The translations under genes were made by a program, and so were the position numbers. The notes beneath the pieces were generated by a model, which saw nothing but the letters and a program-made list of their open reading frames with translations, did no database searches and was not told where the DNA came from. A stretch of 64,000 bases of DNA from an uncultured Peptococcaceae bacterium (GTDB lineage: Bacteria > Bacillota > Peptococcia > Peptococcales > Peptococcaceae), in NCBI GenBank assembly GCA_910585405.1, contig CAJUDO010000010.1:1-64000 (forward strand), given 5' to 3'. The number at the start of each line of letters is the position of its first letter. The stretch's first letter is position 1. Positions 43,591 to 53,233 of the stretch are shown here, piece by piece.

Positions 43591-43616
43591 TGGCCGTCTT
43601 TCAGGGCGGCTTTTTG
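43591..43616 (+). terminator. Terminator after the TrpR-like gene
   Basis: GCCGTC (43593-43598) pairs with GGGCGGC (to 43610), followed by T5. Confidence 0.75.
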
Positions 43617-43748
43617 CTGTGCAGTGTATTGCCGTTTATTGTATGTATTATTTTTTTGAAAAAAGGTTGCCAAACAGAGAAAGGCTGTTTAAAATAGAAC
43701 ATGCTGTGGTAAGTAATTATGAAAAATTTCACGTAAGGAGGAGTATGA

Positions 43749-45128
43749 ATGGAACAGTTATTGTTCGCACGATGGCAGTTTGCAATTACAACTGTTTATC
43801 ACTTTCTGTTTGTTCCGCTCACGCTGGGTTTATCTATTCTGGTTGCAATTATGCATACGCAATATTATCGTACCAACGATTTGAAATACCGGAAGATGAC
43901 AAAGTTTTGGGGCAAACTGTTTTTAATTAATTTTGCGTTGGGGGTAGCTACCGGTATTGTACAGGAATTTCAATTTGGTATGAACTGGTCTGAATATTCT
44001 CGCTTTGTAGGAGATATTTTCGGTGCGCCTCTAGCCATTGAAGCCTTGGCGGCATTTTTTATTGAGTCTACTTTTTTGGGGATTTGGATTTTTGGCTGGG
44101 ATAGATTGCCGAAAAAGGTGCATTTGGCTTCTATATGGCTTGTTGCCTTTGCCAGCAACTTGTCAGCATTCTGGATTTTGGTGGCCAATTCCTTCATGCA
44201 AAATCCCCAGGGTTTTGTGTTGAATAATGGTCGTGCAGAGATGGTGGATTTCTTTAGTCTGATTGCAAATCCTTATGTATGGCATCAGTTTCCTCATGTA
44301 GTAACCGGTGGTATCACCACAGCAGGATTTTTTGTAATGGGCATCAGCGCATGGCATCTGGCAAAAAAGCATGAGGTCGCTTTTTTTCAAAAATCTTTCA
44401 AATATGCGTTGGTGTATGGTTTGATTGGTGTGCTGGCAGTGTGTGGCATTGGTCACGCGCAGGGTCAGTTCTTGATGGATGTACAGCCAATGAAAATGGC
44501 TGCTGCCGAAGCGCATTGGGAAACAGAGGATCCGGCTTCGTTTGTGGCTGTTGCGGTCATTGATGAGGAAGCAGGGGAAAACAAGTTTTCCATCAAAATT
44601 CCCAATATGCTTAGCTTTATGACATACAATTCTTTCAGCGGAGAAGTGAAGGGTATTCATGACTTGCAGGCTGAATATACAGAATTGTATGGGGAAGGCA
44701 ATTATGTGCCGCAAGTAACGCCGCTGTTTTGGAGTTTCCGCGCTATGGTGGGCGCAGGCGGCTTGATGGTACTTTTGGCATTGATTGGCGCCATACTTTT
44801 AAAAACAGGCAAACTGGCAAACAGTAAGAAATATTTGAAACTGATGCCTTTTGCTATGATACTTCCCTATCTTGCCAACACCACTGGATGGTTGATCACG
44901 GAGATGGGTCGTCAGCCTTGGATTGTGTATGGTCTGCAAAAAACAGCGGAAGGGGTATCGACTGTAGTGCCGGCCTCTTATGTACTGATCAGTATGATCG
45001 GATTCACTTTGATATATGGAATTCTGGCTGTGGTAGATGTAATTTTAATTGTGAAATATGCGAAAAAATCTCCAGAAGATCTGGAAGAAGCACCAACTGC
45101 AAGTGAGGAGGTGTCGTTATGGGCTTAA
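43749..45128 (+). CDS. cydA: Cytochrome bd quinol oxidase subunit I
   Basis: The 459-residue length is that of the short Q-loop type found in Firmicutes. The heme and quinol landmarks are R-W-Q-F-A-I-T-T-V-Y-H near 8-18, an H-x2-G-Q-F block (G-H-A-Q-G-Q-F) near 238, and M-G-R-Q-P-W-I-V-Y-G near 386. The start follows AAGGAGG. In a strict anaerobe the enzyme removes oxygen and sulfide-tolerant respiration is useful, since bd oxidases resist sulfide. The stop overlaps the start of cydB by 10 bases. cydCD are not in the window. Confidence 0.95.
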   Translation: MEQLLFARWQFAITTVYHFLFVPLTLGLSILVAIMHTQYYRTNDLKYRKMTKFWGKLFLINFALGVATGIVQEFQFGMNWSEYSRFVGDIFGAPLAIEALAAFFIESTFLGIWIFGWDRLPKKVHLASIWLVAFASNLSAFWILVANSFMQNPQGFVLNNGRAEMVDFFSLIANPYVWHQFPHVVTGGITTAGFFVMGISAWHLAKKHEVAFFQKSFKYALVYGLIGVLAVCGIGHAQGQFLMDVQPMKMAAAEAHWETEDPASFVAVAVIDEEAGENKFSIKIPNMLSFMTYNSFSGEVKGIHDLQAEYTELYGEGNYVPQVTPLFWSFRAMVGAGGLMVLLALIGAILLKTGKLANSKKYLKLMPFAMILPYLANTTGWLITEMGRQPWIVYGLQKTAEGVSTVVPASYVLISMIGFTLIYGILAVVDVILIVKYAKKSPEDLEEAPTASEEVSLWA

Positions 45129-46126
45129 ATATACTCTGGTTTATTCTCGTGACAATTTTGTTTATTGGATTCTTCTTTTTGGAAGGATTTGACTATGGGG
45201 TAGGGATGCTCAACCCATTGGTGGCCAAAAATGATACGGAACGCCGTATTGTGCTGAATACCTTTGGACCGTTTTGGGACGGAAATGAAGTGTGGCTGCT
45301 GACTGCCGGCGGTGCTATCTTCGCCGCATTTCCAAATTGGTATGCGACATTATTCAGCGGCTTTTATCTGGCGTTGTTTCTCGTACTGCTGACATTGATT
45401 GTGCGCGGCGTAGGTATTGAAGTGCGTAGCAAAAAGGAAAGCCAACAGTGGCGCAATACTTGGGATATTCTCATTGCAGTGAGCAGCTTTTTGTCTGCAT
45501 TCCTGTGGGGGGTAGCAGTATCTAATCTTATGACCGGTGTGCCCATTGACAGCAATATGCAATTCGTTGGCAGCTTCTTTACCCTTCTGACGCCCTTTAC
45601 TATATTTGGCGGCGTGGTCTTTGTGCTTTTGTTTGCGTTCCACGGATCTCTGTTCCTGAAGTTGAAGGTGGGTTCCACTGTTGTGGTGGACAGAGTGAAG
45701 GCTTTGGCAGACAAACTTGGTTTTGCCTTGGTTGTTGCTGTGGTCATTTGGGTAGTTTGGGCTTATTTTGCGACTGGTATTTATCAGAGCCTTTTAGCCG
45801 TTGTGCTTGTAGCAGTGGCAGCGGTAGCGCTGATTGCCTCAGTGGTTTTACAGCTGAAGGATAAAAAGGGATTTTCTTTTGTAGCGATGTTCCTGACAAT
45901 TTTGTTTGTGACAGCCAGTGTCTTTGCAGGAATGTTCCCAAATGTGCTGATTTCCACCTTGGATTCGTCCTGGAGCCTAACCATTTATAATGCCAGCTCC
46001 AGTCCATATACCTTAAAAGTAATGACAGTCGTGGCCCTTACCTTGGTTCCTATTGTTTTAGCTTATCAAAGCTGGAACTATTATGTATTCCGTAAACGGG
46101 TGACAGCGAAGGACGTAGAATATTAA
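45119..46126 (+). CDS. cydB: Cytochrome bd quinol oxidase subunit II
   Basis: The 335-residue product has about nine membrane helices. The N-terminal F-F-L-E-G-F-D-Y-G-V-G-M-L block and G-P-F-W-D-G-N-E-V-W-L-L near 46-57 are CydB signatures. The start lies inside the end of cydA after GAGGAGG, giving coupled translation. Confidence 0.95.
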   Translation: MGLNILWFILVTILFIGFFFLEGFDYGVGMLNPLVAKNDTERRIVLNTFGPFWDGNEVWLLTAGGAIFAAFPNWYATLFSGFYLALFLVLLTLIVRGVGIEVRSKKESQQWRNTWDILIAVSSFLSAFLWGVAVSNLMTGVPIDSNMQFVGSFFTLLTPFTIFGGVVFVLLFAFHGSLFLKLKVGSTVVVDRVKALADKLGFALVVAVVIWVVWAYFATGIYQSLLAVVLVAVAAVALIASVVLQLKDKKGFSFVAMFLTILFVTASVFAGMFPNVLISTLDSSWSLTIYNASSSPYTLKVMTVVALTLVPIVLAYQSWNYYVFRKRVTAKDVEY

Positions 46127-46168
46127 TTGGAAATGGCCCCTATTTTACGGATAAAAGCAATATAGATA

Positions 46169-46186
46169 TTTTGATCATGATCAAAA
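46169..46186. promoter_or_regulatory. Perfect palindrome matching an FNR/CRP box
   Basis: TTTTGATCATGATCAAAA is an 18-base perfect palindrome containing TTGAT-N4-ATCAA, the FNR consensus. It lies 42 bases after cydB and just before the terminator, an unusual place for a promoter operator. Confidence 0.4.
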
Positions 46187-46236
46187 CGCAGTGGTTTTCT
46201 TCTCTATAATAGAGAAAGAACCGCTGTGTTTTTTGT
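46187..46236 (+). terminator. Terminator of cydAB
   Basis: A long hairpin of about 20 bp (from ACGCAGTGG near 46186 to CCGCTGTGT near 46229) is followed by T6. Confidence 0.85.
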
Positions 46237-46500
46237 TTTACGGAGCAGTTTAGTAAATAGATTAGGAAATTTTTTGCGGTTTCACAATTTGAAAAAATAT
46301 TTACTGCTGTAAATAGCAAAGGCCTATTGAAATATAAGGTTCAAATTGCTTATAGCGCCCTATATCGGGTGGTCTTGGCGAAATTTTCTTGATAAGAAAG
46401 ATATCGGTCCAGTTCCTTATGGTCTAAAAGAATATACTATGGTATAATTACACACATAATAATATAAATTAATGATTAACGCAGGAAAGGTGGAGAGGTT
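46237..46500. other. Intergenic stretch before the YitT gene
   Basis: TATAAT at 46443-46448 is a probable -10 without a good -35. Nothing else is recognised. Confidence 0.4.
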
Positions 46501-47388
46501 ATGGTTCTAAGTCAGAGACAAAAAATAGAAGAAGCGAAAAAGATATGTTTGGCTGTGTTCGGCACTTTAGTATTTTCAATTGGTGTAAATGTATTTATCG
46601 TGCCTATTGGACTGTACAATGGCGGGTTTGTAGGCATAGGGCAGGTCGTGCGTACAGTCTTGGTAGAATATGGGCACATGGATTTCGGTTCGATTGATGT
46701 TGCAGGGTTGATTTATTTTCTGTGCAATGTGCCGTTGTTCATATTGGCGTTTCACTCTTTAGGGCGGGGGTTTTTTATCAAAACAGTAATCTGTGTCGTT
46801 GCGCAGACTATTTTTTTAACGGTCATAAAAAGTCCAGCTATTCCTATCATTGAGGAACCCTTGACTGCTTGCTTTATCGGCGGCATTATTGCCGGATGGG
46901 GCGTAGGTATTACGTTGAAAAATGGCGCTTCCGGTGGTGGACAGGATATTTTGGGCGTATATTTTACAAAAAAAATGCGCAATTTCAGCGTGGGCAAAAT
47001 GGGGCTAATAATCAATTTTATGGTATATGCTGTATGCGCGGTACTTTTTGATTTGTCCACGGTAATTTATTCGGTGATTTATACAGCGATTTTATCAATT
47101 GTTTTGGACAAAACCCACTCGCAGAATATTTTAACAGAAGTAAATATTTACACGAAAAATAAATCAATGGAGATTCGTCAATATATTTTGGAGCAGATGG
47201 GGCGGGGCAGTACCTATTGGGAAGGCAAAGGCGGTTTTACTGATTCGGGCACATCTATTATCTGTACGATTATCTCTAAATATGAGGTGACCCAGCTCTT
47301 ACGCTACATTCACAGTATTGATGAGAGCGCTTTTGTGGTCATTAAAGAACATATTGACGTAGACGGAATTTTCTTTAAGAAGCTGTAA
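46501..47388 (+). CDS. YitT family membrane protein (DUF161/DUF2179)
   Basis: The 295-residue product has about five membrane helices (residues 15-200) of the YitT type, with P-I-G-L-Y-N-G-G-F-V-G-I-G near 36 and N-G-A-S-G-G-G-Q-D near 141. The C-terminal soluble DUF2179 domain (about 210-290) ends Y-I-H-S-I-D-E-S-A-F-V-V-I-K-E. The function of the family is poorly known; transport has been proposed. A decayed copy of its C-terminus lies at 58197. Confidence 0.9.
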   Translation: MVLSQRQKIEEAKKICLAVFGTLVFSIGVNVFIVPIGLYNGGFVGIGQVVRTVLVEYGHMDFGSIDVAGLIYFLCNVPLFILAFHSLGRGFFIKTVICVVAQTIFLTVIKSPAIPIIEEPLTACFIGGIIAGWGVGITLKNGASGGGQDILGVYFTKKMRNFSVGKMGLIINFMVYAVCAVLFDLSTVIYSVIYTAILSIVLDKTHSQNILTEVNIYTKNKSMEIRQYILEQMGRGSTYWEGKGGFTDSGTSIICTIISKYEVTQLLRYIHSIDESAFVVIKEHIDVDGIFFKKL

Positions 47389-47452
47389 GGCTGTCTATGC
47401 GGATATGGTCAATGTCTAGTTCTATATGTGCTCTTTTCTCTCGACGATTGAC

Positions 47453-47483
47453 AACTGCTGCAGAAATTGCGGCAGTTTTTTTG
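47453..47483 (+). terminator. Terminator after the YitT gene
   Basis: A 9-bp stem (47453-47461 with 47469-47477, one G-U pair) is followed by a T run. Confidence 0.85.
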
Positions 47484-47619
47484 CTATGAGCTTGTGTAAG
47501 AGATCAATGTTGTATAGACTGTGTGCTTTGTTGTTAGGTACTCTCTTGCAGCGGGTACTGTTTTATGGGATAATGAAAAGAAAAAGCGAGTACTTTAGCA
47601 GACGTGGGGGGAGAAGTTT

Positions 47620-48561
47620 ATGCGACTGGAGCAGTTAAACTATTTTGTGGAAGTGGCCCGATGTCAGTCTATAAAAGGAGCCAGCGAAAATCTGTTTTTG
47701 ACGCAGCAATCGTTGAGTCAAACGCTGAAAAATTTGGAAAAGGAACTGGGCTTTTTGCTTTTACACCGTACAACCGCAGGGATTACACTTACAGAAGAAG
47801 GAAAAATATTTTTAAAGTTTGCGGAAACGGTTTTAGCAGAGCAGGAGGATTTTTGGCAGCAGATTGCTTTGCTGCAGCATCAAGCAGATGAACAGCTGCA
47901 GGGGATGTTACAGCTTAATATTTTTGGATTATATAATATTTGTGTTTTACCGGAGATGCTCAATCAATTTTGTTTGCGCTATCCCAATGTGGCCATCAAT
48001 ACGACTATGATGAGTTTGCCGGCCATTGAAGAGAGCTTTCAGACAGAACAGGAGGATTTGCTTGGCCTGATTACGCTGCCGTCTGCCGATGTAGCACAAT
48101 ATAGTATATATTTACGGCAACGTGGATTACAACTGCAAGTTTTTGCAAAAAGCCGTTATATGCTATGTTGTAATAAAGAGCATCCGTTATTGAAAAAGCG
48201 AGATAGGGAAATCTCCTTAGAGAAGGTTATGCAGTATCCCATTGTACAATATAGTGTGGACCGATTGGAAAATGATACATTGCATAAGCTGTTGAGTATA
48301 TATGGATATGAAGAAGAGGAATATGCGCTGTCTGTGCAATCTATGCATACCTGGGTGGCAAATTTGTTGCGCGGCGAAAAGATTGGTTTCTTAAATGAGT
48401 TGATTTATGCTGACAGAAAAAACAAACAGAAAGGGTTCGAGGACATTGTGGCCCTGCAAACAAAAGAGGCGCTGTCTGGTACATTAGCTTGTATTGTGCG
48501 ACAGAAGACATCACCTCTAGTACAAAAGTTTATGGCTTTTTTGCCTGAACTAGATTCGTAA
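47620..48561 (+). CDS. LysR-type transcriptional regulator
   Basis: The product has 313 residues. The N-terminal helix-turn-helix (S-I-K-G-A-S-E-N-L-F-L-T-Q-Q-S-L-S-Q) starts M-R-L-E-Q-L, as in the LysR at 30898. The effector domain follows. It lies upstream of the amidohydrolase-SLC13 transcript but is separated from it by a terminator. It probably regulates that neighbour. Confidence 0.88.
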   Translation: MRLEQLNYFVEVARCQSIKGASENLFLTQQSLSQTLKNLEKELGFLLLHRTTAGITLTEEGKIFLKFAETVLAEQEDFWQQIALLQHQADEQLQGMLQLNIFGLYNICVLPEMLNQFCLRYPNVAINTTMMSLPAIEESFQTEQEDLLGLITLPSADVAQYSIYLRQRGLQLQVFAKSRYMLCCNKEHPLLKKRDREISLEKVMQYPIVQYSVDRLENDTLHKLLSIYGYEEEEYALSVQSMHTWVANLLRGEKIGFLNELIYADRKNKQKGFEDIVALQTKEALSGTLACIVRQKTSPLVQKFMAFLPELDS

Positions 48562-48580
48562 GCCTATTTATGAAGTATGG

Positions 48581-48618
48581 GAACGGTACAGGATTGTCCT
48601 GTATCGTTCTTGTTTTTT
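48581..48618 (+). terminator. Terminator after the LysR gene
   Basis: A 13-bp stem (48581-48593 with 48597-48609, one G-U pair) with a TTG loop is followed by a T run. Confidence 0.88.
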
Positions 48619-48703
48619 ACCTGTTTGCTATTCAAATAGAAATCATTTAAAATACAGATAATTAATCGATTAGTTAAATTTATTTTAAATGAGGTGCAAT
48701 GAG

Positions 48704-49573
48704 ATGATTATTGATATGAGATGCCGTCCTCCTTTTGGCGGATTTTTAAACCCAGTATTATGCGATTTATATATTACGGATGCCATTGTCGCATTCAGCA
48801 AACGATTTGGCATGGTGCCGACGCCAGCTGTGATGGAAAAGAGTATGGAATTGTTTATACAGGAAATGGATGAAGCCGGTGTGGATAAAGCCGTTGTGCC
48901 TATTCGCATTACGCCGGGCGGGTTGGCTACAGAAAAGAATGAAAATCTGCACATGGATAATGATGACTTGTTAAAATTATATGAACAATATCCAGATAAA
49001 ATTATCGGCATGGCGGGTATGAATTTGACGGACATCAGTGTGGCTGTAGCCGATATTGACAAATATGTACTAAACGGTCCTTGCCAAGGGGTAATCGTAG
49101 AGCCTGGTTTTAATTTTAACCCATTGTTGCCCAACGATGAGAGCATCTTTCCCGTTTATGAAAAATGCGAAAAACACAATATTCCGATGATTATTTCCTG
49201 CGGCGGTTATACAGCGCCCAGCTACGAATTTCATAAACCCTGCTACATTGAAGATGTGGCTAAAACTTTCCCAAAATTGAAAATGTCTTTGGGGCATGCA
49301 GCATGGCCTTGGACTACAGAAATTGCGCATGTGGCTTTCAAATATGAAAATCTGTATATTTCACCTGACTTATACATCATGCATGCGCCGGGCAGTCAGG
49401 ATTATATTGCTGCGGCCAACTATTTTATTCCTGAAAAAGTTCTGTACGGTTCTGCCTATCCGGTGGCTGGCATGAAAGCTGCAATAGAATTGCATCGGGA
49501 AGTAATTCGGGAAGAGTATATTGCGGATGTATTGGGCAATAATGCAGCCCGTTTCTTTGGTATAGCAGAATAA
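48704..49573 (+). CDS. Amidohydrolase-2 family protein without the HxH motif
   Basis: The product has 289 residues from ATG 48704 after GAGGTG. The TIM-barrel of the amidohydrolase_2 (aminocarboxymuconate-semialdehyde decarboxylase-like) family is indicated by G-M-A-G-M-N near 104, L-G-H-A-A-W-P near 200 and Y-G-S-A-Y-P near 249. The N-terminal strand, which normally ends in H-x-H and binds the metal, here reads D-M-R-C-R-P-P. Metal binding must therefore differ or be absent. Partner genes are an SLC13-like carrier and an unknown protein, so it probably acts on an imported organic acid. Confidence 0.75.
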   Translation: MIIDMRCRPPFGGFLNPVLCDLYITDAIVAFSKRFGMVPTPAVMEKSMELFIQEMDEAGVDKAVVPIRITPGGLATEKNENLHMDNDDLLKLYEQYPDKIIGMAGMNLTDISVAVADIDKYVLNGPCQGVIVEPGFNFNPLLPNDESIFPVYEKCEKHNIPMIISCGGYTAPSYEFHKPCYIEDVAKTFPKLKMSLGHAAWPWTTEIAHVAFKYENLYISPDLYIMHAPGSQDYIAAANYFIPEKVLYGSAYPVAGMKAAIELHREVIREEYIADVLGNNAARFFGIAE

Positions 49574-49590
49574 GAGCTGACACATGTTTT

Positions 49591-49632
49591 TGTTTCAGAT
49601 AAACCGAAATTTTTTTGCGGTTGTCTGAAACA
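49591..49632. other. Intercistronic hairpin
   Basis: TGTTTCAGA (49591-49599) pairs with TCTGAAACA (49624-49632) and further inner pairs extend it. No T tract follows on the plus strand, so readthrough into the carrier gene is expected. It may protect or process the mRNA. Confidence 0.5.
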
Positions 49633-49691
49633 AAACGGTGTTGGCGTTAAGGATTCTTTTATAAATCACAATCTAAAATGAGGTGAGAGAA

Positions 49692-51080
49692 ATGGATACA
49701 ATTAAAAAAAATCGTAAAATATTATTGCAGTGGGCAATTACAATTCTTATTCCAATGTTAGTGCTGTTGATGCCTGTAAATGGGACAATTACTAGTACTT
49801 TAAAATTGTTTTTGTGTGTTACCATGTTCATCATTTTTGTAATTGCTTTTGATTTTTTCAATACGGCTTGGCCAGCAATTTTACTGCCGACCTTATATTG
49901 TGTTTTGAATATTGCGCCGACTAATATTGCTTTTGGGCCTTGGACTGGCACAACAGTTTGGATGATTTTGGGTGCATTTGTGCTGACCACTGCACTGGAA
50001 GACTGTGGTTTGTTGCGGCGTATTGCATTGGCCTGTGTGCGGGCTTGTGGCGGCAGCTTTACCGGTACCATGTTTGGTTTGATTTTAGCTGGCTATGTGT
50101 TGGCTTGGTTGACATTTTGTAATCATTATGTCGTAATGGCAATGCTTTCCTATGCTGTTTGTGTGGCTATGGGAACAGGGCGGTCAAAAGAATCAGCATT
50201 ACTACTGTTTGCCGGACAAATTGGTGCCGGAACGGTACAGATTTTTACTTTTGAGGCTGCTTATAACTCTATGATGCAGGGAAGTTTGGCCACAATTTCG
50301 GATTCTTTGGTAGTACCCTGGTATGTACTGCCTGTTTACAATTTGCCTGGTCTTTTTATAACATTGATATTCTTTTTTATTTTGACAAAGGTATTTAAAA
50401 CAAAAGAGATTAAACTGGAAGGCGCGAAAGCATATTTTGATGAAGAATACAGGAAGTTAGGGAAAATATCCCCGGAGGAGAAAAAAGCGGCTATATTGTT
50501 GTCCTTGCTGATGGTTTATTTAGTGACAACGCCGTTGCATAAATTACCATTGGCTTATGGATCTATGTTGATTCCTTATCTGATGTTTATTCCTGGGATT
50601 AAAGTTGCAGATTCAAAAGTAATTTCAAGAGTCAATTGGAGTATCGTATTTTTTATAGCGACTTGTTTAAGCATTGGGACGGTAGGTACGTATCTAAATT
50701 TGGGTAATATTATATCCCTATTTTTAACACCAATATTGAGTGATATGGGGATTTTCAGTAGTCTGCTTATTATTTATGGAGCGGGGACTGTGGCAAATCT
50801 GGTTTTAACGCCAGCTGCTATGCTTACCACATTAGCAGCTCCTTTGACACAAATTTCAGTTGATTTAGGAATTAATCCATTCCCGTTTTTATTAACATTG
50901 GCGTATTCAACAGATAGTGTGTTTTTACCGCACGAAGTTGGCGTTTTATTAATTTTTTATGGCTTTGGCTTGATGTCAATGAAAGATTTTATAAAGTTAA
51001 ATTTATTTAAAATGCTATTTTTTATTGTTGGATTTGCTTTACTGCAGGTGCCTTACTGGCATTTCATAGGACTACTGTAA
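49692..51080 (+). CDS. SLC13/DASS-like anion carrier 2
   Basis: The product has 462 residues from ATG 49692 after GAGGTGAG. The topology and tail (V-P-Y-W-H-F-I-G-L-L) match carriers 1 and 3. A T-P-A-A-M-L-T-T-L-A-A-P stretch near 377-388 corresponds to the second substrate loop. The first loop reads T-F-C-N-H-Y, differing from carrier 1. It is probably co-transcribed with the amidohydrolase and may import its substrate. Confidence 0.8.
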   Translation: MDTIKKNRKILLQWAITILIPMLVLLMPVNGTITSTLKLFLCVTMFIIFVIAFDFFNTAWPAILLPTLYCVLNIAPTNIAFGPWTGTTVWMILGAFVLTTALEDCGLLRRIALACVRACGGSFTGTMFGLILAGYVLAWLTFCNHYVVMAMLSYAVCVAMGTGRSKESALLLFAGQIGAGTVQIFTFEAAYNSMMQGSLATISDSLVVPWYVLPVYNLPGLFITLIFFFILTKVFKTKEIKLEGAKAYFDEEYRKLGKISPEEKKAAILLSLLMVYLVTTPLHKLPLAYGSMLIPYLMFIPGIKVADSKVISRVNWSIVFFIATCLSIGTVGTYLNLGNIISLFLTPILSDMGIFSSLLIIYGAGTVANLVLTPAAMLTTLAAPLTQISVDLGINPFPFLLTLAYSTDSVFLPHEVGVLLIFYGFGLMSMKDFIKLNLFKMLFFIVGFALLQVPYWHFIGLL

Positions 51081-51114
51081 AATTATATTCAGCAGAATAA
51101 AAGAGAGGAAAAGT

Positions 51115-51783
51115 ATGTCTGTATCTGAAAATCAAGAATATTTTATAAATTCCGTAGCATATAAAGAAGGAGAAATTGTAAAGATTGCGATTACGGATAT
51201 ACACAAAGACCGCTATGTCGCCGTCAGCATGGACGACGAAATCAGTTATCGTCCTTTGACCTCTGCCGAGTTAGCGGCGAAGGCAGTGCAGCTGAAAGTT
51301 ACCTGCGATATGACGGTGAAATTTTACCGGTATGGATTCTTTATTGACGGTCAATGTGTCATGGCAGGAGATACCGATTTGCAGCGCATTGTGCTCAGTG
51401 ATTTTTTGCCGGATGGCTATGATAAATATTATTGTTTTGGTTATGATGACGAGGTCAGCCGACGCGGCTGTATGTGCGCCACCAATGATGTGTGGAAAAT
51501 CTATCACGATCGCTATGTGTATACTGGTTATTACCAAGTACAGGTACAAATTTCTGAAGAGGCCAACGTGCAGATGCTGCATAGTGAGGTGGCTTATCAG
51601 GCTGCGGCAATTCCGTCCGGTGCGTTTTTTCCAGTATGTGATGCTTTGCATCCACAGCCGTTTGAGCCAGCAGAGCAGGGACGTTCTATCCATACGGGCA
51701 CCTATTATGTAAAAGCAGGGACCATATTTACTGATGGGAAAATTAGCTATGAAGTAACGCAGAATATGGCATTGCAGTTCTAA
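51115..51783 (+). CDS. Unrecognised 222-residue protein
   Basis: The soluble protein is strand-rich, with many Tyr, Asp and Val residues and seven or so Cys residues, including C-M-C near 121. There is no signal peptide and no motif I know. The start follows GAGAGGAA, 35 bases after carrier 2, so it belongs to the amidohydrolase-carrier transcript. A proline-rich stretch near 180-186 divides it into two halves. Confidence 0.65.
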   Translation: MSVSENQEYFINSVAYKEGEIVKIAITDIHKDRYVAVSMDDEISYRPLTSAELAAKAVQLKVTCDMTVKFYRYGFFIDGQCVMAGDTDLQRIVLSDFLPDGYDKYYCFGYDDEVSRRGCMCATNDVWKIYHDRYVYTGYYQVQVQISEEANVQMLHSEVAYQAAAIPSGAFFPVCDALHPQPFEPAEQGRSIHTGTYYVKAGTIFTDGKISYEVTQNMALQF

Positions 51784-52088
51784 GAAGCCATATAGACTTG
51801 CCATGTTTCTGCCAAATGCGCCCTATTACGCTGTACTGGTTCATGGTCAAGAGGAATATACCGGTCGTAAAAACGGTTTTTGTGGGGCGCTGTGATTGTA
51901 CTGTCTACAGCCTTTGCCATTCCGATTTTATTTGTGATTGGTAATATACTTTTCTAAATTAAATTTTCATAACTTACTGCCGTATCAATGATTGCTTGAT
52001 ACGGCTTTTTGAGTTTTATAAAAAGTGTTGAAGTTTGTTTTTCAAGCATTGGCTTTGAATCTTCGTTATGCAATAAGCGATGAAAGAA
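51784..52088. other. Intergenic: membrane-protein remnant and terminator
   Basis: At about 51869-51957 a frame without a start encodes a C-terminal-like hydrophobic tail (W-G-A-V-I-V-L-S-T-A-F-A-I-P), perhaps the end of a lost membrane protein. A 10-bp hairpin (51979-51988 with 51996-52005) followed by T5 terminates transcription. Confidence 0.5.
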
Positions 52089-53033
52089 CTACAGCAGGGG
52101 AAGATGTGCTGCCAAAGAGGAGAAACTATTTTCAATCATATTGATAATCGTTAATTCAACTTCACTGCACAGGTTGCACTGTCTGTGAAATAGATAACAG
52201 TCTACATATAATGGATGATTTTGGAGCGGAAGGAAAACAAGGTTATCTGAAATCGGGAAAAAAGTTCCAAACTGCATGATTGGCGAATCAATGGTAGCCA
52301 GTTCAATATGATTGGAAACAAGGTATAAGGCTTCGTTTGGATGGGATACATAATATGGCGGAGTTTGAGCGCTAAAATAACTATGATATTTTTGGAATAG
52401 AGAAGATTCTTTTATGGCGAGCGCTAGAGTACTAAGCTGCGCCAGCGTGATGCTGTCTTGCGCAGACAAAGAATTATTTTTATTTACAACGATAGAAAAA
52501 GGAATTTTGGCTATTTTTTTATAAGCGTAATTTAATTCATTTGCAAAAGTGAGCGTTTGTTGGGACAACTCCGTTTCACAGTTTTTCATTACAAGAAAAG
52601 CGTTGGCATGATACTGTTTCACTTCATCATAAAAGGAAAGGTCTTTTGTTTCATGCATATGAAAAGTGATATGTGGATAACGTTTCCGGCTTTCTGATAA
52701 AACATCGCTTAAAAAAGTTAAATGGTGCCCAAAAAAAGGAGGTACGACGAGATGAAAGTTTTGGGAAACAGAAGAGGAAAGCTCGTGTGAAATATTTAAG
52801 CATTTGCGATAATATTCGATCATTTTTTCAGCGTATTTTACAAATTGTTCTCCTTCTAATGTTAAAATAACGCCTTGTTTCAAGCGCACAAATAAAGGAA
52901 AGCTAAGTTCTTCTTCCAATGTGATGATGGACTGGGAAAGTGCTTGTCTACTTATGAAGAGCTGATCAGCTGCTTTTTTGAAAGATTGACATTCAGCTAC
53001 AGTTAAAAAATATTCCAATTGTTTTATTTGCAT
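52089..53033 (-). CDS. LysR-type transcriptional regulator
   Basis: The product has 314 residues. ATG at 53033 on the minus strand is preferred because GAGGTGATTTCC precedes it; an ATG nine bases earlier overlaps that site. The helix-turn-helix reads S-F-K-K-A-A-D-Q-L-F-I-S-R-Q-A-L-S-Q. The gene is divergent from the flavin oxidoreductase gene across about 200 bases, the usual arrangement for a LysR regulator and its target. Confidence 0.88.
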   Translation of the reverse strand: MQIKQLEYFLTVAECQSFKKAADQLFISRQALSQSIITLEEELSFPLFVRLKQGVILTLEGEQFVKYAEKMIEYYRKCLNISHELSSSVSQNFHLVVPPFFGHHLTFLSDVLSESRKRYPHITFHMHETKDLSFYDEVKQYHANAFLVMKNCETELSQQTLTFANELNYAYKKIAKIPFSIVVNKNNSLSAQDSITLAQLSTLALAIKESSLFQKYHSYFSAQTPPYYVSHPNEALYLVSNHIELATIDSPIMQFGTFFPISDNLVFLPLQNHPLYVDCYLFHRQCNLCSEVELTIINMIENSFSSLAAHLPLL

Positions 53034-53233
53034 GGAAATCACCTCAATATTGCCTAAAGTATAGCATAATTCTCAGAAAAATACAAACGCATACGAAATA
53101 AAGGATGCAGTTATTTCTTGCACATTGGAAAGATTAACCTGCTTTCGTTGAAAAATAAATTATATTATACTCAAAGTGTGAAGAATATCTGGCCAGATAT
53201 GATTGAATATTGGATAAAGGGAGGTAAACTAAA

